From Zoogloea oleivorans (lineage in GTDB: Bacteria > Pseudomonadota > Gammaproteobacteria > Burkholderiales > Rhodocyclaceae), in the NCBI RefSeq assembly GCF_008107625.1, contig NZ_SDKK01000002.1:221756-285755 (forward strand): a stretch of DNA of 64,000 nucleotides, in the 5' to 3' direction. Made by a program: the position numbers and the translations under genes. Positions 52,925 through 61,831 of the stretch are shown in pieces (position 1 is the stretch's first letter; each line of letters begins with the position of its first letter). The notes beneath the pieces were generated by a model. It made no database searches and had not been told where the DNA came from. It saw nothing but the letters and a program-made list of their open reading frames with translations.

Positions 52925-53139
52925 GGTGCCTTGGTCTTGTTCTTGGTGCGTTTCGCGCCGATAGAAGCCTCAGCGGCCTCTGCCGATGGAGAGCGTTCGA
53001 CGATGATGGCCTTTGTGGTAGCGTCGAAATACAGATCCACTGAATCACCCTCCTGGATGCCGGCATTGCGTAGCAACGCTTCAGTGAGGGCAATTCGTCC
53101 CATTTTCTGTACTTTTTTTGTACCGAAATGAATCTTCAT
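52921..53139 (-). CDS. AbrB/SpoVT-fold small DNA-binding protein
   Basis: The protein has 72 residues. Residues 1-50 form an AbrB/MazE swapped-hairpin pattern (KVQKMGRIALTEALLRNAGIQEGDSVDLYFD). The C-terminal tail is basic (KRTKNKTK). It is the first gene of the defence operon and, by analogy to other AbrB-like proteins, probably represses or tunes it. It could also be an orphan antitoxin, but no toxin lies next to it. The ATG at 53139 is chosen because the frame upstream to 53283 has no homologous features. Confidence 0.72.
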   Translation of the reverse strand: MKIHFGTKKVQKMGRIALTEALLRNAGIQEGDSVDLYFDATTKAIIVERSPSAEAAEASIGAKRTKNKTKAP

Positions 53140-53221
53140 GAAGTACCCATCAGGGCGAAAACTGGTCAGTAAAGTAGGGAATATTAACCCAATACAGCCC
53201 TCATCAGATACAAGGCATGCG

Positions 53222-53971
53222 CTATAAATATTTCTTGAACGTTCCCGCCGCGATGTCCACCGCAGCCCCCAGCAATACTGCACTAGGCAGCAGGATCAGC
53301 AGCGGATGGACGCTCACCGGCAGTGCCAAGTAAGTCACCCACGGCAGGATAGCCAGCGGCATCAGGCTGGCTTTCGCACGGTGGTAGACGAACCCTGATT
53401 CGCGCCCAGCTCCGAAGCTGCGCACGTCGCGCCGCACCAGCCCATCCACCAGGCCGACGAAGGCGGCCATCAGGAACAGCGGCAAGGTCAGCGTCAGCAC
53501 CAGCAGCCTCACGAGAAATACGAGCACGGTGTAGGCCGAGGCGATCAGGTAGCTCTCCATATGCACATAGACCATGCCCAAGTAGTACCGGAAGTCATGG
53601 GTCTTGCTGCGGGCGCCGGCGCTGGCCTGCGTGGCGGCATCGCGTATCCAGTCGAGCAACCCGCTTTTCACGAACAACCAGTCGTAGGCCAGCTCAACGA
53701 GATGCAGGGTGGCGCGTCCTGGTTCCTGCACCAGTACGCTGCGCGTGAAGCTCTCAGACACCAGGGCCAGCTCGTGGTTGAGCATGCCCTGGGCGTGGCG
53801 CCAGCTTTCCTCGGGCCAGAAGAAGTGCATCCCGACGCACTCGATCACGATGCACAGGAGAAGCGAACCGCACAGCACGCCGAAGAACCGGAACGGCAAG
53901 GTGATGAGGCCCGCGATCAGCCCCTGCTGGCGGACCTGCTGGCGCTGCGCCGCGACGGCCGGATCGCTCAC
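53222..53971 (-). CDS. ICE conjugation membrane protein (TIGR03747, PFL_4697 family)
   Basis: This is an inner-membrane protein of 249 residues with four hydrophobic segments: about residues 22-45, 140-162, 165-180 and 220-240. A conserved stretch VYVHMESYLIASAYTVLVFL lies in the middle. It overlaps the TraD gene by 4 bp. In related ICEs the next gene is the RAQPRD protein; here the defence cargo comes in between. The 82 bp after its stop hold the likely promoter of the AbrB-like defence operon, with an AT-rich stretch around 53170. Confidence 0.9.
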   Translation of the reverse strand: MSDPAVAAQRQQVRQQGLIAGLITLPFRFFGVLCGSLLLCIVIECVGMHFFWPEESWRHAQGMLNHELALVSESFTRSVLVQEPGRATLHLVELAYDWLFVKSGLLDWIRDAATQASAGARSKTHDFRYYLGMVYVHMESYLIASAYTVLVFLVRLLVLTLTLPLFLMAAFVGLVDGLVRRDVRSFGAGRESGFVYHRAKASLMPLAILPWVTYLALPVSVHPLLILLPSAVLLGAAVDIAAGTFKKYL

Positions 53972-56139
53972 GTGCAGGCGCCTTCCTCGCCAGCCTCATC
54001 GGCCGCAGCCATCTGCTGGAAGTTCGCCAGCAGATCGTCCGGCAGCGCCTGATCCTGGAAGCCAGGGACGCCCTCGCTCTCCCACCACTCGCCGGCCTCG
54101 ACGTAATGCTGCCGCATGTAGCCGGCCAGCTCCTGCAAGTCCTTGGGCATAGCCTCGTCGGGGTCGGGTGCCGGCAGCGGCATGCGGATCTTCCACAGTT
54201 GCCCGCCTTCGATGAGCGCGAAGCATTGTCCTTTGGGTAGTCCGACCACGTGTGCCGGCTCGATCAGCGGCACGCTGTTGCTGCTGATTCGGTCCTGGGT
54301 GTTGGAGGTGAATGCGGTGTTGCCGGTCGGGTCGGAGCTGTCGGTCGCGCCGCTCATCACCGTGGTTGCATAGACCTCGACCTTGGGAAGTTGCCGCGTC
54401 AGCAGCTCGGCCGTGGCGGTCTCGCGCACGCGCAGCATGAACAGGTTGTTGAAGTTGCCGACGACCTGGCCGGCCTTGGCGCGGTTGCCGATGCGCGCTT
54501 CGATGTCCGAGAGCGTCTGCGTGTAGGCCGTGACCTGGACTCCGGCGCCACCGCCCTTGTTGATCATCGGGATGAACTCGTCGCCCATCAGCTCGTTGAA
54601 CTCGTCGGCATGGACGTTGATCGGCACCTTTACGCCGGCGGAGGCGCCCGGCAGGCCATCGTCGATGCCGAACTTGTAGATGTGCCCGGCAACCGACACC
54701 AGGTCGCTGAACATCGAATTGCCCACGGCGGCGGCGACCTCCGCATCCGACAGCGCATCCAGACCGACGTAGACCACCGCACGCTTGCGGATGATCTGCA
54801 TCCAGTCGAAGATCGGCCGCGGGTCGTCGAGGTCCGAGTAGTTCGGTGCGAGCAGTTGGGCGATCTTGCCGGTGGTCAGCTTCTCCAGGAGCGGCAGGAG
54901 ACTCGCCACGATCTTGTCGAAGTAGGTGCGGTCATAGCGCACCGCGCTGCGCAGGCCGTCAAGCACCGGGTCGTAGATGCGCACCTGCGAGAGGTACTGC
55001 TCCAGCGCTACGACGCGCTTCTCGCGGCCGATCATGTTGCGCGGGATGTTCTTGTCGTTCAGCCTGGCTTCGAGCTGGACGATGATCTCCCAGGCCTTCG
55101 GCTCGTTCTTCGCGAAGAAGTGCTGGGCGTACTCGATGAACAGCGCATCGATGTTGACGACGTGGCGCTGGATCAGCAGGTAGTCGGGCCGCTGCCCCAG
55201 TTCCACCAGGGCCCGGGCGATGATGTTGACGAAGCGCCAGGCGAACTCGCGGAAGGCGGCGCTGTTGCCCTCGCCCGAGAGCTGGCCCGCGATGCGGGTG
55301 GCGACTTCCGAGATGCGACCGAAACGGCCCACGGCGTTGTAGCGCGCCGAGATGTCCGGCCAGCCCAGGTGGAAGACGTAGAACTCGCCTTCGCGCCCGG
55401 CGCGCCCGGCCTCCACGTACATGCGTTTCAGCAGATCGGCATCGCCCTTGGGGTCGAAGACGATCACCACCTCGTGCTGGCCATTGACCTTGCGGCGAAT
55501 GTCCTGGGTGATGAAGAGTTCGCCCAGGCGTGTCTTGCCCACGCGCGTGGTGCCCAGGACCAGCGAATGGCCGACCCGCTCCCCCAGCGGCAAGGTGACG
55601 TCGACCTCGTTCGGCTCGATGCCGTGCAGGCGAGGCAGTCCGCCGACTGGCTGCAGCGGGCGCGCCGGATTGAGCGGGCTGTCCCAGGCCAGGGCCTTCG
55701 CCAACTTCGAGACCGGGAACGGGGCGAACTCCAGCCGTTCCTCGATCCGCCGCGCCGCCCGATAGATCGCCGTCGGCTCCACGTAGCGGCGGAACTCCGG
55801 CCGGTAGGTCTGCATGAGCCGGTGCGTGTGGCGCTGGTCCCAGCGGAAGCCCCGGCCGATGAACAGCCGCTGCTGGCTCACCGGTACGTCGCGGCTCGTC
55901 ATCACGTAGCGCGGCAATCTGCGGATGTTGCGCCGGTAGCGCAGGATGGCCCAAGCGTCCCGCAGGCGGATGGTGCCGAAGGTCAGAAATGCCAGCGCGC
56001 TGCCCAGCCCCAGCAAGGGGCTCAGCGCGAGCGACCACGGCGCCACCAGGCACAGTAGCGCGGCGCCGGCACAGACCGCGACGGTGTACAGCTCCACCGC
56101 TGGCCGCAGCAACACCTCGACGGCTTGGGACTGGGCCAT
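53968..56139 (-). CDS. traD: Conjugative coupling factor TraD, PFGI-1 class (TIGR03743)
   Basis: This is a 723-residue type IV coupling protein that delivers the relaxosome to the secretion channel. Two N-terminal transmembrane helices (about 18-60) are followed by the motor domain with Walker A VLGTTRVGKTRLGEL (about 190-205) and Walker B-like INVHADEFNELMGDEF. It carries the usual QTLSDIEARIGNRAKAGQVV region. It overlaps both neighbours as expected for this operon and is preceded, 20 bp upstream, by the PFL_4695-type gene. Confidence 0.94.
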   Translation of the reverse strand: MAQSQAVEVLLRPAVELYTVAVCAGAALLCLVAPWSLALSPLLGLGSALAFLTFGTIRLRDAWAILRYRRNIRRLPRYVMTSRDVPVSQQRLFIGRGFRWDQRHTHRLMQTYRPEFRRYVEPTAIYRAARRIEERLEFAPFPVSKLAKALAWDSPLNPARPLQPVGGLPRLHGIEPNEVDVTLPLGERVGHSLVLGTTRVGKTRLGELFITQDIRRKVNGQHEVVIVFDPKGDADLLKRMYVEAGRAGREGEFYVFHLGWPDISARYNAVGRFGRISEVATRIAGQLSGEGNSAAFREFAWRFVNIIARALVELGQRPDYLLIQRHVVNIDALFIEYAQHFFAKNEPKAWEIIVQLEARLNDKNIPRNMIGREKRVVALEQYLSQVRIYDPVLDGLRSAVRYDRTYFDKIVASLLPLLEKLTTGKIAQLLAPNYSDLDDPRPIFDWMQIIRKRAVVYVGLDALSDAEVAAAVGNSMFSDLVSVAGHIYKFGIDDGLPGASAGVKVPINVHADEFNELMGDEFIPMINKGGGAGVQVTAYTQTLSDIEARIGNRAKAGQVVGNFNNLFMLRVRETATAELLTRQLPKVEVYATTVMSGATDSSDPTGNTAFTSNTQDRISSNSVPLIEPAHVVGLPKGQCFALIEGGQLWKIRMPLPAPDPDEAMPKDLQELAGYMRQHYVEAGEWWESEGVPGFQDQALPDDLLANFQQMAAADEAGEEGACT

Positions 56140-56159
56140 GGCCGGCGCTTCACGTCACT

Positions 56160-56696
56160 TCAGGGCTCGATGCCGGTGGCGGTGATCAGCACCGGGTAGT
56201 GGCGGATGCCCAGCCGCTGGGCCAGGTCGTCGCCCGAGGCCGGCGAGAGCGTCAGCCCCGGTGCGAGGCGGCGCAGCTCGGCCAGAGCTTCGGGCGAAGC
56301 CACGTTGACCACCAGCCCCACCGCGTGCAGCTCCTGCAGCGCCGCCCGCCTCTGCTTGAGCCAGGTGCGGGACCGGTCGTCGTCGCCGAGCAGGAATAGC
56401 GGCGTGAGGCCCGATGCGCGAATCACACGGCGTGGCTCGTCGCCCGGTGACAGCCGCGCCGAGCGCACCGGCAGCATGGCCGCCTCGGCATCGGCCGCGC
56501 TACCCACGCGGGGAACCGGTTCCGGCACCGGGGGTGTGGCGCGATCCGAGTCTTGGGGACCCAATGCCTGGTAGTACGGCAGCGCCGAGGTGCCACTGCG
56601 GTCCTCGACGACGATCAGCGGTTCGGAGGTGGCTTGGACGGCGGTACTCGCGGCCAAGAGCAGTCCCAGAGTGGCGGTGAAGAGGATGCGGTTCAT
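56160..56696 (-). CDS. ICE conjugation protein (TIGR03765, PFL_4695 family)
   Basis: This is a secreted protein of 178 residues from ATG 56696 (MNRILFTATLG, a signal peptide ending near VQA). The family feature near the mature start is LIVVEDRSGTSALPYYQALG. The C-terminal part contains LVVNVASPEALAELRRLAPG. Its role is unknown, though it is constantly found before traD. It overlaps the transglycosylase gene by 4 bp. Confidence 0.88.
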   Translation of the reverse strand: MNRILFTATLGLLLAASTAVQATSEPLIVVEDRSGTSALPYYQALGPQDSDRATPPVPEPVPRVGSAADAEAAMLPVRSARLSPGDEPRRVIRASGLTPLFLLGDDDRSRTWLKQRRAALQELHAVGLVVNVASPEALAELRRLAPGLTLSPASGDDLAQRLGIRHYPVLITATGIEP

Positions 56697-57304
56697 GGTG
56701 TGGTGGTCCGGATGGAGGAAAGGGACGCATCCGGACCCAGCACCCGGGCGAGGTGCTGGTGGACGCTGCGGCGGTAACGGGCGGCCGGTGCGCCACCTGC
56801 AGGTCGGTGGTAGCGACCGATGGCGACCAGCCAATCCTCACCGGCCGTGTGTTGCTCCTGCAGGATCTCCGCAGCGATCGCGAGATTGCGGTATGGATCG
56901 AGCAGTTCGCAGGGGTGGACGTAGCGGTGCGCATGGTGGCCGAGGTTGACCTGCCCGAGGCCGGCATCGATGCGGCTGGCCGGCGTGTGAGCGAGAGCCT
57001 TGCGAAGTCCGGTGCAGGCGTTGGCCCGCGTGGGGTAGCGCTCGGCCCTGCCGGCGACATTGAGCGTCCACGGCCAGGGAATCAGGCGGCCGCGCAGCCG
57101 GGTGCCGCTCTCCTGCAGGGCCACTGCGTACAGCACCGGCGACGGCACACCCACCTGTTGCGCAGCGAGCTGGTAGGCTGGGGGCGGCAGTTCCCGGGCA
57201 GGAGCGGGGGACGCACAAGTGCAGGTGCCGAGAACCAGTGCGGCATGGGCGGCCATTGCACTCCACTGCACTAGGCGCCCGGTGGCTATTGGCGCTGCCA
57301 TTGG
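56693..57304 (-). CDS. Lytic transglycosylase-like conjugation protein
   Basis: This 203-residue protein has an N-terminal hydrophobic segment and an SLT-type lysozyme-fold domain. The catalytic Glu is in YAVALQESGTRLRG, followed by IDAGLGQVNLGHHAHRY and a terminal DPYRNLAIAAEIL. It would open the peptidoglycan for the conjugation channel. The start at 57304 overlaps the PFL_4693-type gene by 19 bp and has a GAGG upstream; an internal ATG at 57259 with GGAG is possible. Confidence 0.85.
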   Translation of the reverse strand, partial: PMAAPIATGRLVQWSAMAAHAALVLGTCTCASPAPARELPPPAYQLAAQQVGVPSPVLYAVALQESGTRLRGRLIPWPWTLNVAGRAERYPTRANACTGLRKALAHTPASRIDAGLGQVNLGHHAHRYVHPCELLDPYRNLAIAAEILQEQHTAGEDWLVAIGRYHRPAGGAPAARYRRSVHQHLARVLGPDASLSSIRTTTP

Positions 57305-58017
57305 CCGTTCACCTCGTGCACCACGGCTGGCAGTTCGCCGGGCAAGCCAAGGGACAGCCAGCGCCCGGCGTCGTGATTGAGCGTGATCGTGCGTGCCTGG
57401 ACGCGTCCGGGATCGATGCCGGCCTGGGCCGCCCACTGGCGGATGCGCGCATCGTCCTGACGGCTTCCGACCATGTAGAGATCGAAGGATGTGCCGGCCG
57501 CCTGCAATTGGCGCACGCGCTGCTCGCACGGCGGGCAATCGGCTTTCACGAAAACGGCCAGCCGGCCGGACCCCTTGTTGCCGGAACCGGGCGCATGCGC
57601 GCCGGGCAGGTTCACGCGCTGCTGGCCCGGGAAGAGGCGCTTCCACGCAGCATCGTAGGCGCGTTGGTAGGCAAGTGTCTTATTCACGCGCCTGGATTCC
57701 GCCTGCACCTGCAGTTCCGCATAGCGGTTGCGTTCCTCGTAGCTGCGGGCCTCGATGCCCAGGGCAGTGAGTGGATCGAGGTTGGGCGAATAGATGCCGA
57801 GCGGCCCCTGCATCAGTTGCCGGTAGCGCGCCCATTCCTCGGGGCGCAGCCCCCAGTCCCGCGCCTGGCGTTCGTCGAGTGCGGCGTCCATGCTGTTCTG
57901 CACCTGGCTCGGAGCCGCTCGGGAAGTGGTCACCGGTGCTGATTGCGCGACTGTATCGGCCGCAGCGATGGTGAGGGCCATGGCAAGGCTGATCGCAGAC
58001 GCAAATCCCGGTTTCAT
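57286..58017 (-). CDS. ICE conjugation protein (TIGR03759, PFL_4693 family)
   Basis: This is a periplasmic protein of 243 residues from ATG 58017, which has GGAG upstream and yields a signal peptide. The conserved middle part reads RDWGLRPEEWARYRQLMQGP. The C-terminal portion is thioredoxin-like with CPPC (VKADCPPCEQRVRQL) and a later GLPGELPAVVHEV. It may form or guide disulfides during channel assembly. Confidence 0.87.
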   Translation of the reverse strand: MKPGFASAISLAMALTIAAADTVAQSAPVTTSRAAPSQVQNSMDAALDERQARDWGLRPEEWARYRQLMQGPLGIYSPNLDPLTALGIEARSYEERNRYAELQVQAESRRVNKTLAYQRAYDAAWKRLFPGQQRVNLPGAHAPGSGNKGSGRLAVFVKADCPPCEQRVRQLQAAGTSFDLYMVGSRQDDARIRQWAAQAGIDPGRVQARTITLNHDAGRWLSLGLPGELPAVVHEVNGQWQRQ

Positions 58018-58028
58018 GGCACACGCTC

Positions 58029-58673
58029 CTACGGCAACGTGATGCGGAGCGTCTGGCCATCCACGCGGAACACGGCGACATGCACCTCGATGGCCTGCAG
58101 GTGCCATGCACCGACGGAATTGCCCTCACGCAGCAGCCGCACTTCGGGTAGCGAAGTCGCTCCTGGCGCCGCAACCGACAGGAAGCGTTCGCCGCCGCGC
58201 AGCTCAAGGCCGACCACGCTGAACGGCGGTTCGAGCACCTTGGGTTTCGCTGCCTCGGCGGTGCGGCGGGATACCGTCGCTGGTGGCGGCGCCTTCTTCA
58301 GGCGCGCTTCGATCGCGCCCACGCGAACCTGCAGTGCCTGAAGGTCTTCGCCGCGGGCATCCGCCGCCTGTACCTGTTCGACGTGCGACAGCCGCTCCTC
58401 GAGGGCCTGGCGGGCGGCGTCGAAGTCCGTCTGGGTGATAGGCTTGGGCTGGTGCTTGACCGCTTCGGCCTGCTGTTCGAGGTCGCCGACGCGCGTGGCG
58501 AGTGCCTGGACATGGGCGTCCTGGGCGCTGGTGTGGCTTTGCTCGGTCAGGCGCGACAGTCCGACACTGTTGACGATGGTCAGAGCGCTGACGAGCAGCA
58601 GCCAGACGCCTGCGGCGATCCTGAGCCAGCGCGTGCGGTCGTTGCTGGCGGGAGGGATCTGAGGGATGTTCAT
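58029..58673 (-). CDS. ICE-core membrane-anchored coiled-coil protein
   Basis: This is a 214-residue protein with one transmembrane helix at about residues 17-40, a coiled coil (about 45-115) and a beta-rich C-terminal end (LELRGGERFLSVAAPG). It follows the PilL-like lipoprotein gene with a 4-bp overlap, as in related ICEs. Function is not known to me. I start at the ATG at 58673; the longer frame lies within the PilL-like gene. Confidence 0.75.
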   Translation of the reverse strand: MNIPQIPPASNDRTRWLRIAAGVWLLLVSALTIVNSVGLSRLTEQSHTSAQDAHVQALATRVGDLEQQAEAVKHQPKPITQTDFDAARQALEERLSHVEQVQAADARGEDLQALQVRVGAIEARLKKAPPPATVSRRTAEAAKPKVLEPPFSVVGLELRGGERFLSVAAPGATSLPEVRLLREGNSVGAWHLQAIEVHVAVFRVDGQTLRITLP

Positions 58674-59242
58674 GGCCGGACCTCCCGAGGCTCTGCGGCC
58701 TCGACCCGATCTTGATCTGCGCCCGGAACGACGCCAGTCGGGACTGCGATCGAACTGGCGGAAGCGGGTGCCGCCTGGCGCAGGAAGCACACGTGGCGGG
58801 AGGCATCGTCGACCGACAAAACCCATGCCGGGCCGGCGAGCACCAGCAGCGCGTCGCGCAGAGCCAGCGGCCCGAGACGCAGATGCGCTGCGGGCAACGG
58901 AAGCGCATACAGGGCCGTGGCATCCGCAGCGTCACAAAGGCGATAGCCCGTTCGGCGGAGGACGTGACGCATGGCGTCGCCCACGCTCGCGTCGAAGGTG
59001 GGTGGAATCGCGACCTCGACGACCTGCTCCATCAGGTCACGCTGAGCCGGTTCCGGCACCAGCTCGACCAGGGTGTAGCGCCCCTGGCGGACGACGGGAA
59101 CGAGTTCCGGCGTCTGCTCAGGCACAGCCTCGACCGGCGAAAGGCTTCCGGGTTCAGAGGGGGCCGGAATCGTCGTGCAGCCGGACAGCAATCCGCCGAG
59201 CACGAAAAGCGCACAAAGTAGTCGGGCAGAAGATGATGGCAT
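58670..59242 (-). CDS. PilL-like lipoprotein (TIGR03748)
   Basis: This is a 190-residue lipoprotein with a lipobox LLSGC near residue 22 and the PilL_N-type pattern GRYTLVELVPEPAQRDLMEQVV. A secretin-like STN fold is suggested by VGDAMRHVLRRTGYRLC. In ICEs of this class it heads the conjugation operon and is associated with type IV pilus-like parts. The 176-bp stretch upstream to the terminator contains the likely promoter. Confidence 0.85.
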   Translation of the reverse strand: MPSSSARLLCALFVLGGLLSGCTTIPAPSEPGSLSPVEAVPEQTPELVPVVRQGRYTLVELVPEPAQRDLMEQVVEVAIPPTFDASVGDAMRHVLRRTGYRLCDAADATALYALPLPAAHLRLGPLALRDALLVLAGPAWVLSVDDASRHVCFLRQAAPASASSIAVPTGVVPGADQDRVEAAEPREVRP

Positions 59243-59420
59243 GTGGCAACCCTTGGCGACGAGATGCCATCACCATTGCAGAAAGGTGCCGTGCAGGCAG
59301 CCGGGAATCGGGCATTGACCGTTCCCCAATTCCGAGGAGGTGCCATGCGCCCCAGGCGTGCGACATCCGCCGGATCGAGAACTTCGGGACAAGGAACGGA
59401 AACAGCGCCAGCTTCGCTGA

Positions 59421-59446
59421 AAAGAAGCGGCCCCCGAAGGGGCCGC
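59421..59446 (-). terminator. UUCG-loop rho-independent terminator after the helicase gene
   Basis: On the minus strand the sequence forms an 8-bp stem (GCGGCCCC / GGGGCCGC) closed by a TTCG tetraloop, followed by TTCTTTTC. It lies 16 bp past the stop of the helicase gene (59462) and would end that transcript ahead of the PilL-led operon. Confidence 0.8.
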
Positions 59447-59461
59447 CAAGTCCAGCAACTC

Positions 59462-61732
59462 TCAATGCACCAACTGCCGTGCCAGCGCCACCTCCACCGA
59501 ATCGCCATCCTGGTTCAGGACATCGAGCCCCGATTCAGGTACGTCGCCCGAGGTGGATTGCGAGACCATGATCTTCCTGGCCATCAGCCCCAGGCAAGTC
59601 ATCTGCGAGGAACTGGCGTAGCCGAGATAGATCACGCGCACCGGTTGCTTCTGGCCGATGCGCCATGAGCGCCGCGCCGCCTGCTGCAGCGAATACACGT
59701 TGTAGCCCGATTGCATGAAAACGATGGTCGGGAATTCCAGCAGGTCCAGCCCGGTTTTGACCAGCTCGGGATTGGTGATGAGCACGTTGATGCCGCGGTC
59801 CAACTGCTCGGCGATCCAGTCCTCGCGGCGGGAGGCATCCACGCTTGCGCGCAGCACCGCCACCTTGAAGCCCTCCTGCTCCAGCAGCACCTTCAGGCGC
59901 GACGTGGTGTCGCGCGTGCCGGTGTAGACCGAATAGACCAGAGTCTTGCGACCTTCCGCTTTCTCCTGCTTGCATATCTCGATCAGCTCGCGCTCCTTGG
60001 GCATCACCTCCAGCTCGTTGAACTGAGCCGGGACGAATTCCAGGGTGTTGCGCGTGCGCGGATGCACCACGGTTTCCGACCGGAAGCAGCAATCCGGCCA
60101 GGCCAGCAGCACGTTGAGGACCACGCCGAGCAGTGTCGTGTCGCGTTTGGCCAGGGCCTGCTTCAGCTCCTGGGTCAGTCGACCCGCCAGATCGCGGTAG
60201 GCTGCGGCCTGCGCCGTATCCATCGCGACTTCGCGGAACTCCTCGTCGTAGGGCGGCAACACGTTGCCACCGATGTCCTTGAGCTTGAGGAAGACGGTGA
60301 ACGGCAGGACGCAACGCAGCACGCCCTTGGGACCGAAACCCGGCGCCTTGACCGTGCGCACCGACACCTTGGTGCCCTTGGCCGTCTTGTGCGCCGTGCC
60401 CGTGCTCTCCGAATAGATGTCCTTGAGCACGCCGTGATCGCGCATGAACGCCATCGCGGCCGAGGTCATGCTGCCGCTCTTGGTCGGGCGGTAGCCGTCT
60501 TCGATCATCCGCCCGGGCAGGGCTCGGAACAGCAGATGGAACAGGTCGTCGCCGTAGCCGCCCATCAGCGTGCCGGTGAGCAGCAAGGTCTTGCGCGACT
60601 TCGCTGCGAGCACGCCCATGGCCTGGCCCTGAGCGGAACCGCCGTTCTTGTACTCGTGTGCCTCGTCGGCGATGAGCAGGTCGAACGTGCCCTGGGGCAG
60701 ATAGCGCTTGATGTACTCGGACGGCTGGTAGCCGCCCTCGCCAAAACCAAACTCCATGTTCGCCATCGCGCGCTCCATGCGGTGCGCCTGGCGATCCGAG
60801 AAGACCAACTCACCCCGGTCGTCCATCAGGTTGATGAACTCGTGGATGTTGTCGCCGAGCATCGACGCAAGGAACGCATCGCCGAACTTCTGCATCAGCT
60901 TCTGCGCGGTGACTTCCCCGATGGTCGGGATGCGCTTCAAGGCTTTGAGCACGGACGAGGACTGGTCGCTGGCGGACAGGCTCCTCGGGCGGATCAGCGT
61001 CCACAGCGGTGCGGCGCACTGGCTGCACTTGCGGCGGTACTCCTCGGCTTCCAGCTCGACCGGGTTGGCCGGCTCGCCGTCGAGGTCGGCAATGACATGG
61101 CCGCAGTCCGGGCACGCCCCCACGTCGCCGTGGCGTGTGCGGTGGAGGGTGAAGACAGGTTTCCAGTGGAACCCCATCCGCATCCGCACGCGGCCCAGGA
61201 CGAAGAACTCCTGGCCGCTCGCCGGCACGCCCAACTGCTCGCGGAGCTTCAGCAGCTTGAGCAAGGTGTCCGGGCCGTTGAGCACCCAGACCTTGGCGCC
61301 GGCCACCGTCTCCTGGATTTCGCGCCGCCACTTGTAGACCAGGTGAGGTGGCGAGAGCACCAAGGTGCGGCGGTAGCCTTCGGCGTTGAGCACGGCGGCC
61401 GTCGCGATGCCGACGGTCGTCTTGCCGCATCCCATCTCGCCATTGACGATCGCGGCGCGTTCGCCGCGGTCAACCAACAGCTCGGTGACGGCATGGACTA
61501 CATCGGCTTGCGCCTGGAACAGCTTGCGCTTGAGACTGGCGAGGACGATCTGCCGATGCGACCGTGCCTGTCCGGCGTAGACCGGGGGATTGGCTCGGTT
61601 GAGCGAGTCCAGCAGCTCGTCGCCGAATTCGGACACGAAATCCTGCAGACTGAGAGTGAGAGGAGAAGCGGACGATTCGAGCAGATCGCCCTGCACAGCG
61701 GTTTCGGGAGTGGTTTCGAGATCGAGGGACAT
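59462..61732 (-). CDS. SNF2-like DEAH helicase with zinc-ribbon insert
   Basis: This 756-residue superfamily 2 helicase has Walker A GEMGCGKTT (98-106), DEAH (356-359) and LLLTGTLMGG as motif III. C-terminal motifs include VLITNPELVKTGLDL and the SNF2-like QQAARRSWRIGQKQPVRVIYL. A zinc ribbon inserted between motifs I and II has Cys207, Cys210, Cys236 and Cys239. It starts at ATG 61732 with GGAG upstream. Such helicases are constant in this ICE class, with the methyltransferase-like gene beside them, but their task is unknown. DNA remodelling or protection after transfer is possible. Confidence 0.9.
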   Translation of the reverse strand: MSLDLETTPETAVQGDLLESSASPLTLSLQDFVSEFGDELLDSLNRANPPVYAGQARSHRQIVLASLKRKLFQAQADVVHAVTELLVDRGERAAIVNGEMGCGKTTVGIATAAVLNAEGYRRTLVLSPPHLVYKWRREIQETVAGAKVWVLNGPDTLLKLLKLREQLGVPASGQEFFVLGRVRMRMGFHWKPVFTLHRTRHGDVGACPDCGHVIADLDGEPANPVELEAEEYRRKCSQCAAPLWTLIRPRSLSASDQSSSVLKALKRIPTIGEVTAQKLMQKFGDAFLASMLGDNIHEFINLMDDRGELVFSDRQAHRMERAMANMEFGFGEGGYQPSEYIKRYLPQGTFDLLIADEAHEYKNGGSAQGQAMGVLAAKSRKTLLLTGTLMGGYGDDLFHLLFRALPGRMIEDGYRPTKSGSMTSAAMAFMRDHGVLKDIYSESTGTAHKTAKGTKVSVRTVKAPGFGPKGVLRCVLPFTVFLKLKDIGGNVLPPYDEEFREVAMDTAQAAAYRDLAGRLTQELKQALAKRDTTLLGVVLNVLLAWPDCCFRSETVVHPRTRNTLEFVPAQFNELEVMPKERELIEICKQEKAEGRKTLVYSVYTGTRDTTSRLKVLLEQEGFKVAVLRASVDASRREDWIAEQLDRGINVLITNPELVKTGLDLLEFPTIVFMQSGYNVYSLQQAARRSWRIGQKQPVRVIYLGYASSSQMTCLGLMARKIMVSQSTSGDVPESGLDVLNQDGDSVEVALARQLVH

Positions 61733-61831
61733 GGTGATGCTCCAAAGTAATGGGGCATGCACCTCCCCCTGCAGGGCGATGGCATGCCCCGGGGTGGGGA
61801 GAATGGAACGGCGCGGGGCCGTCGAGAAGGA

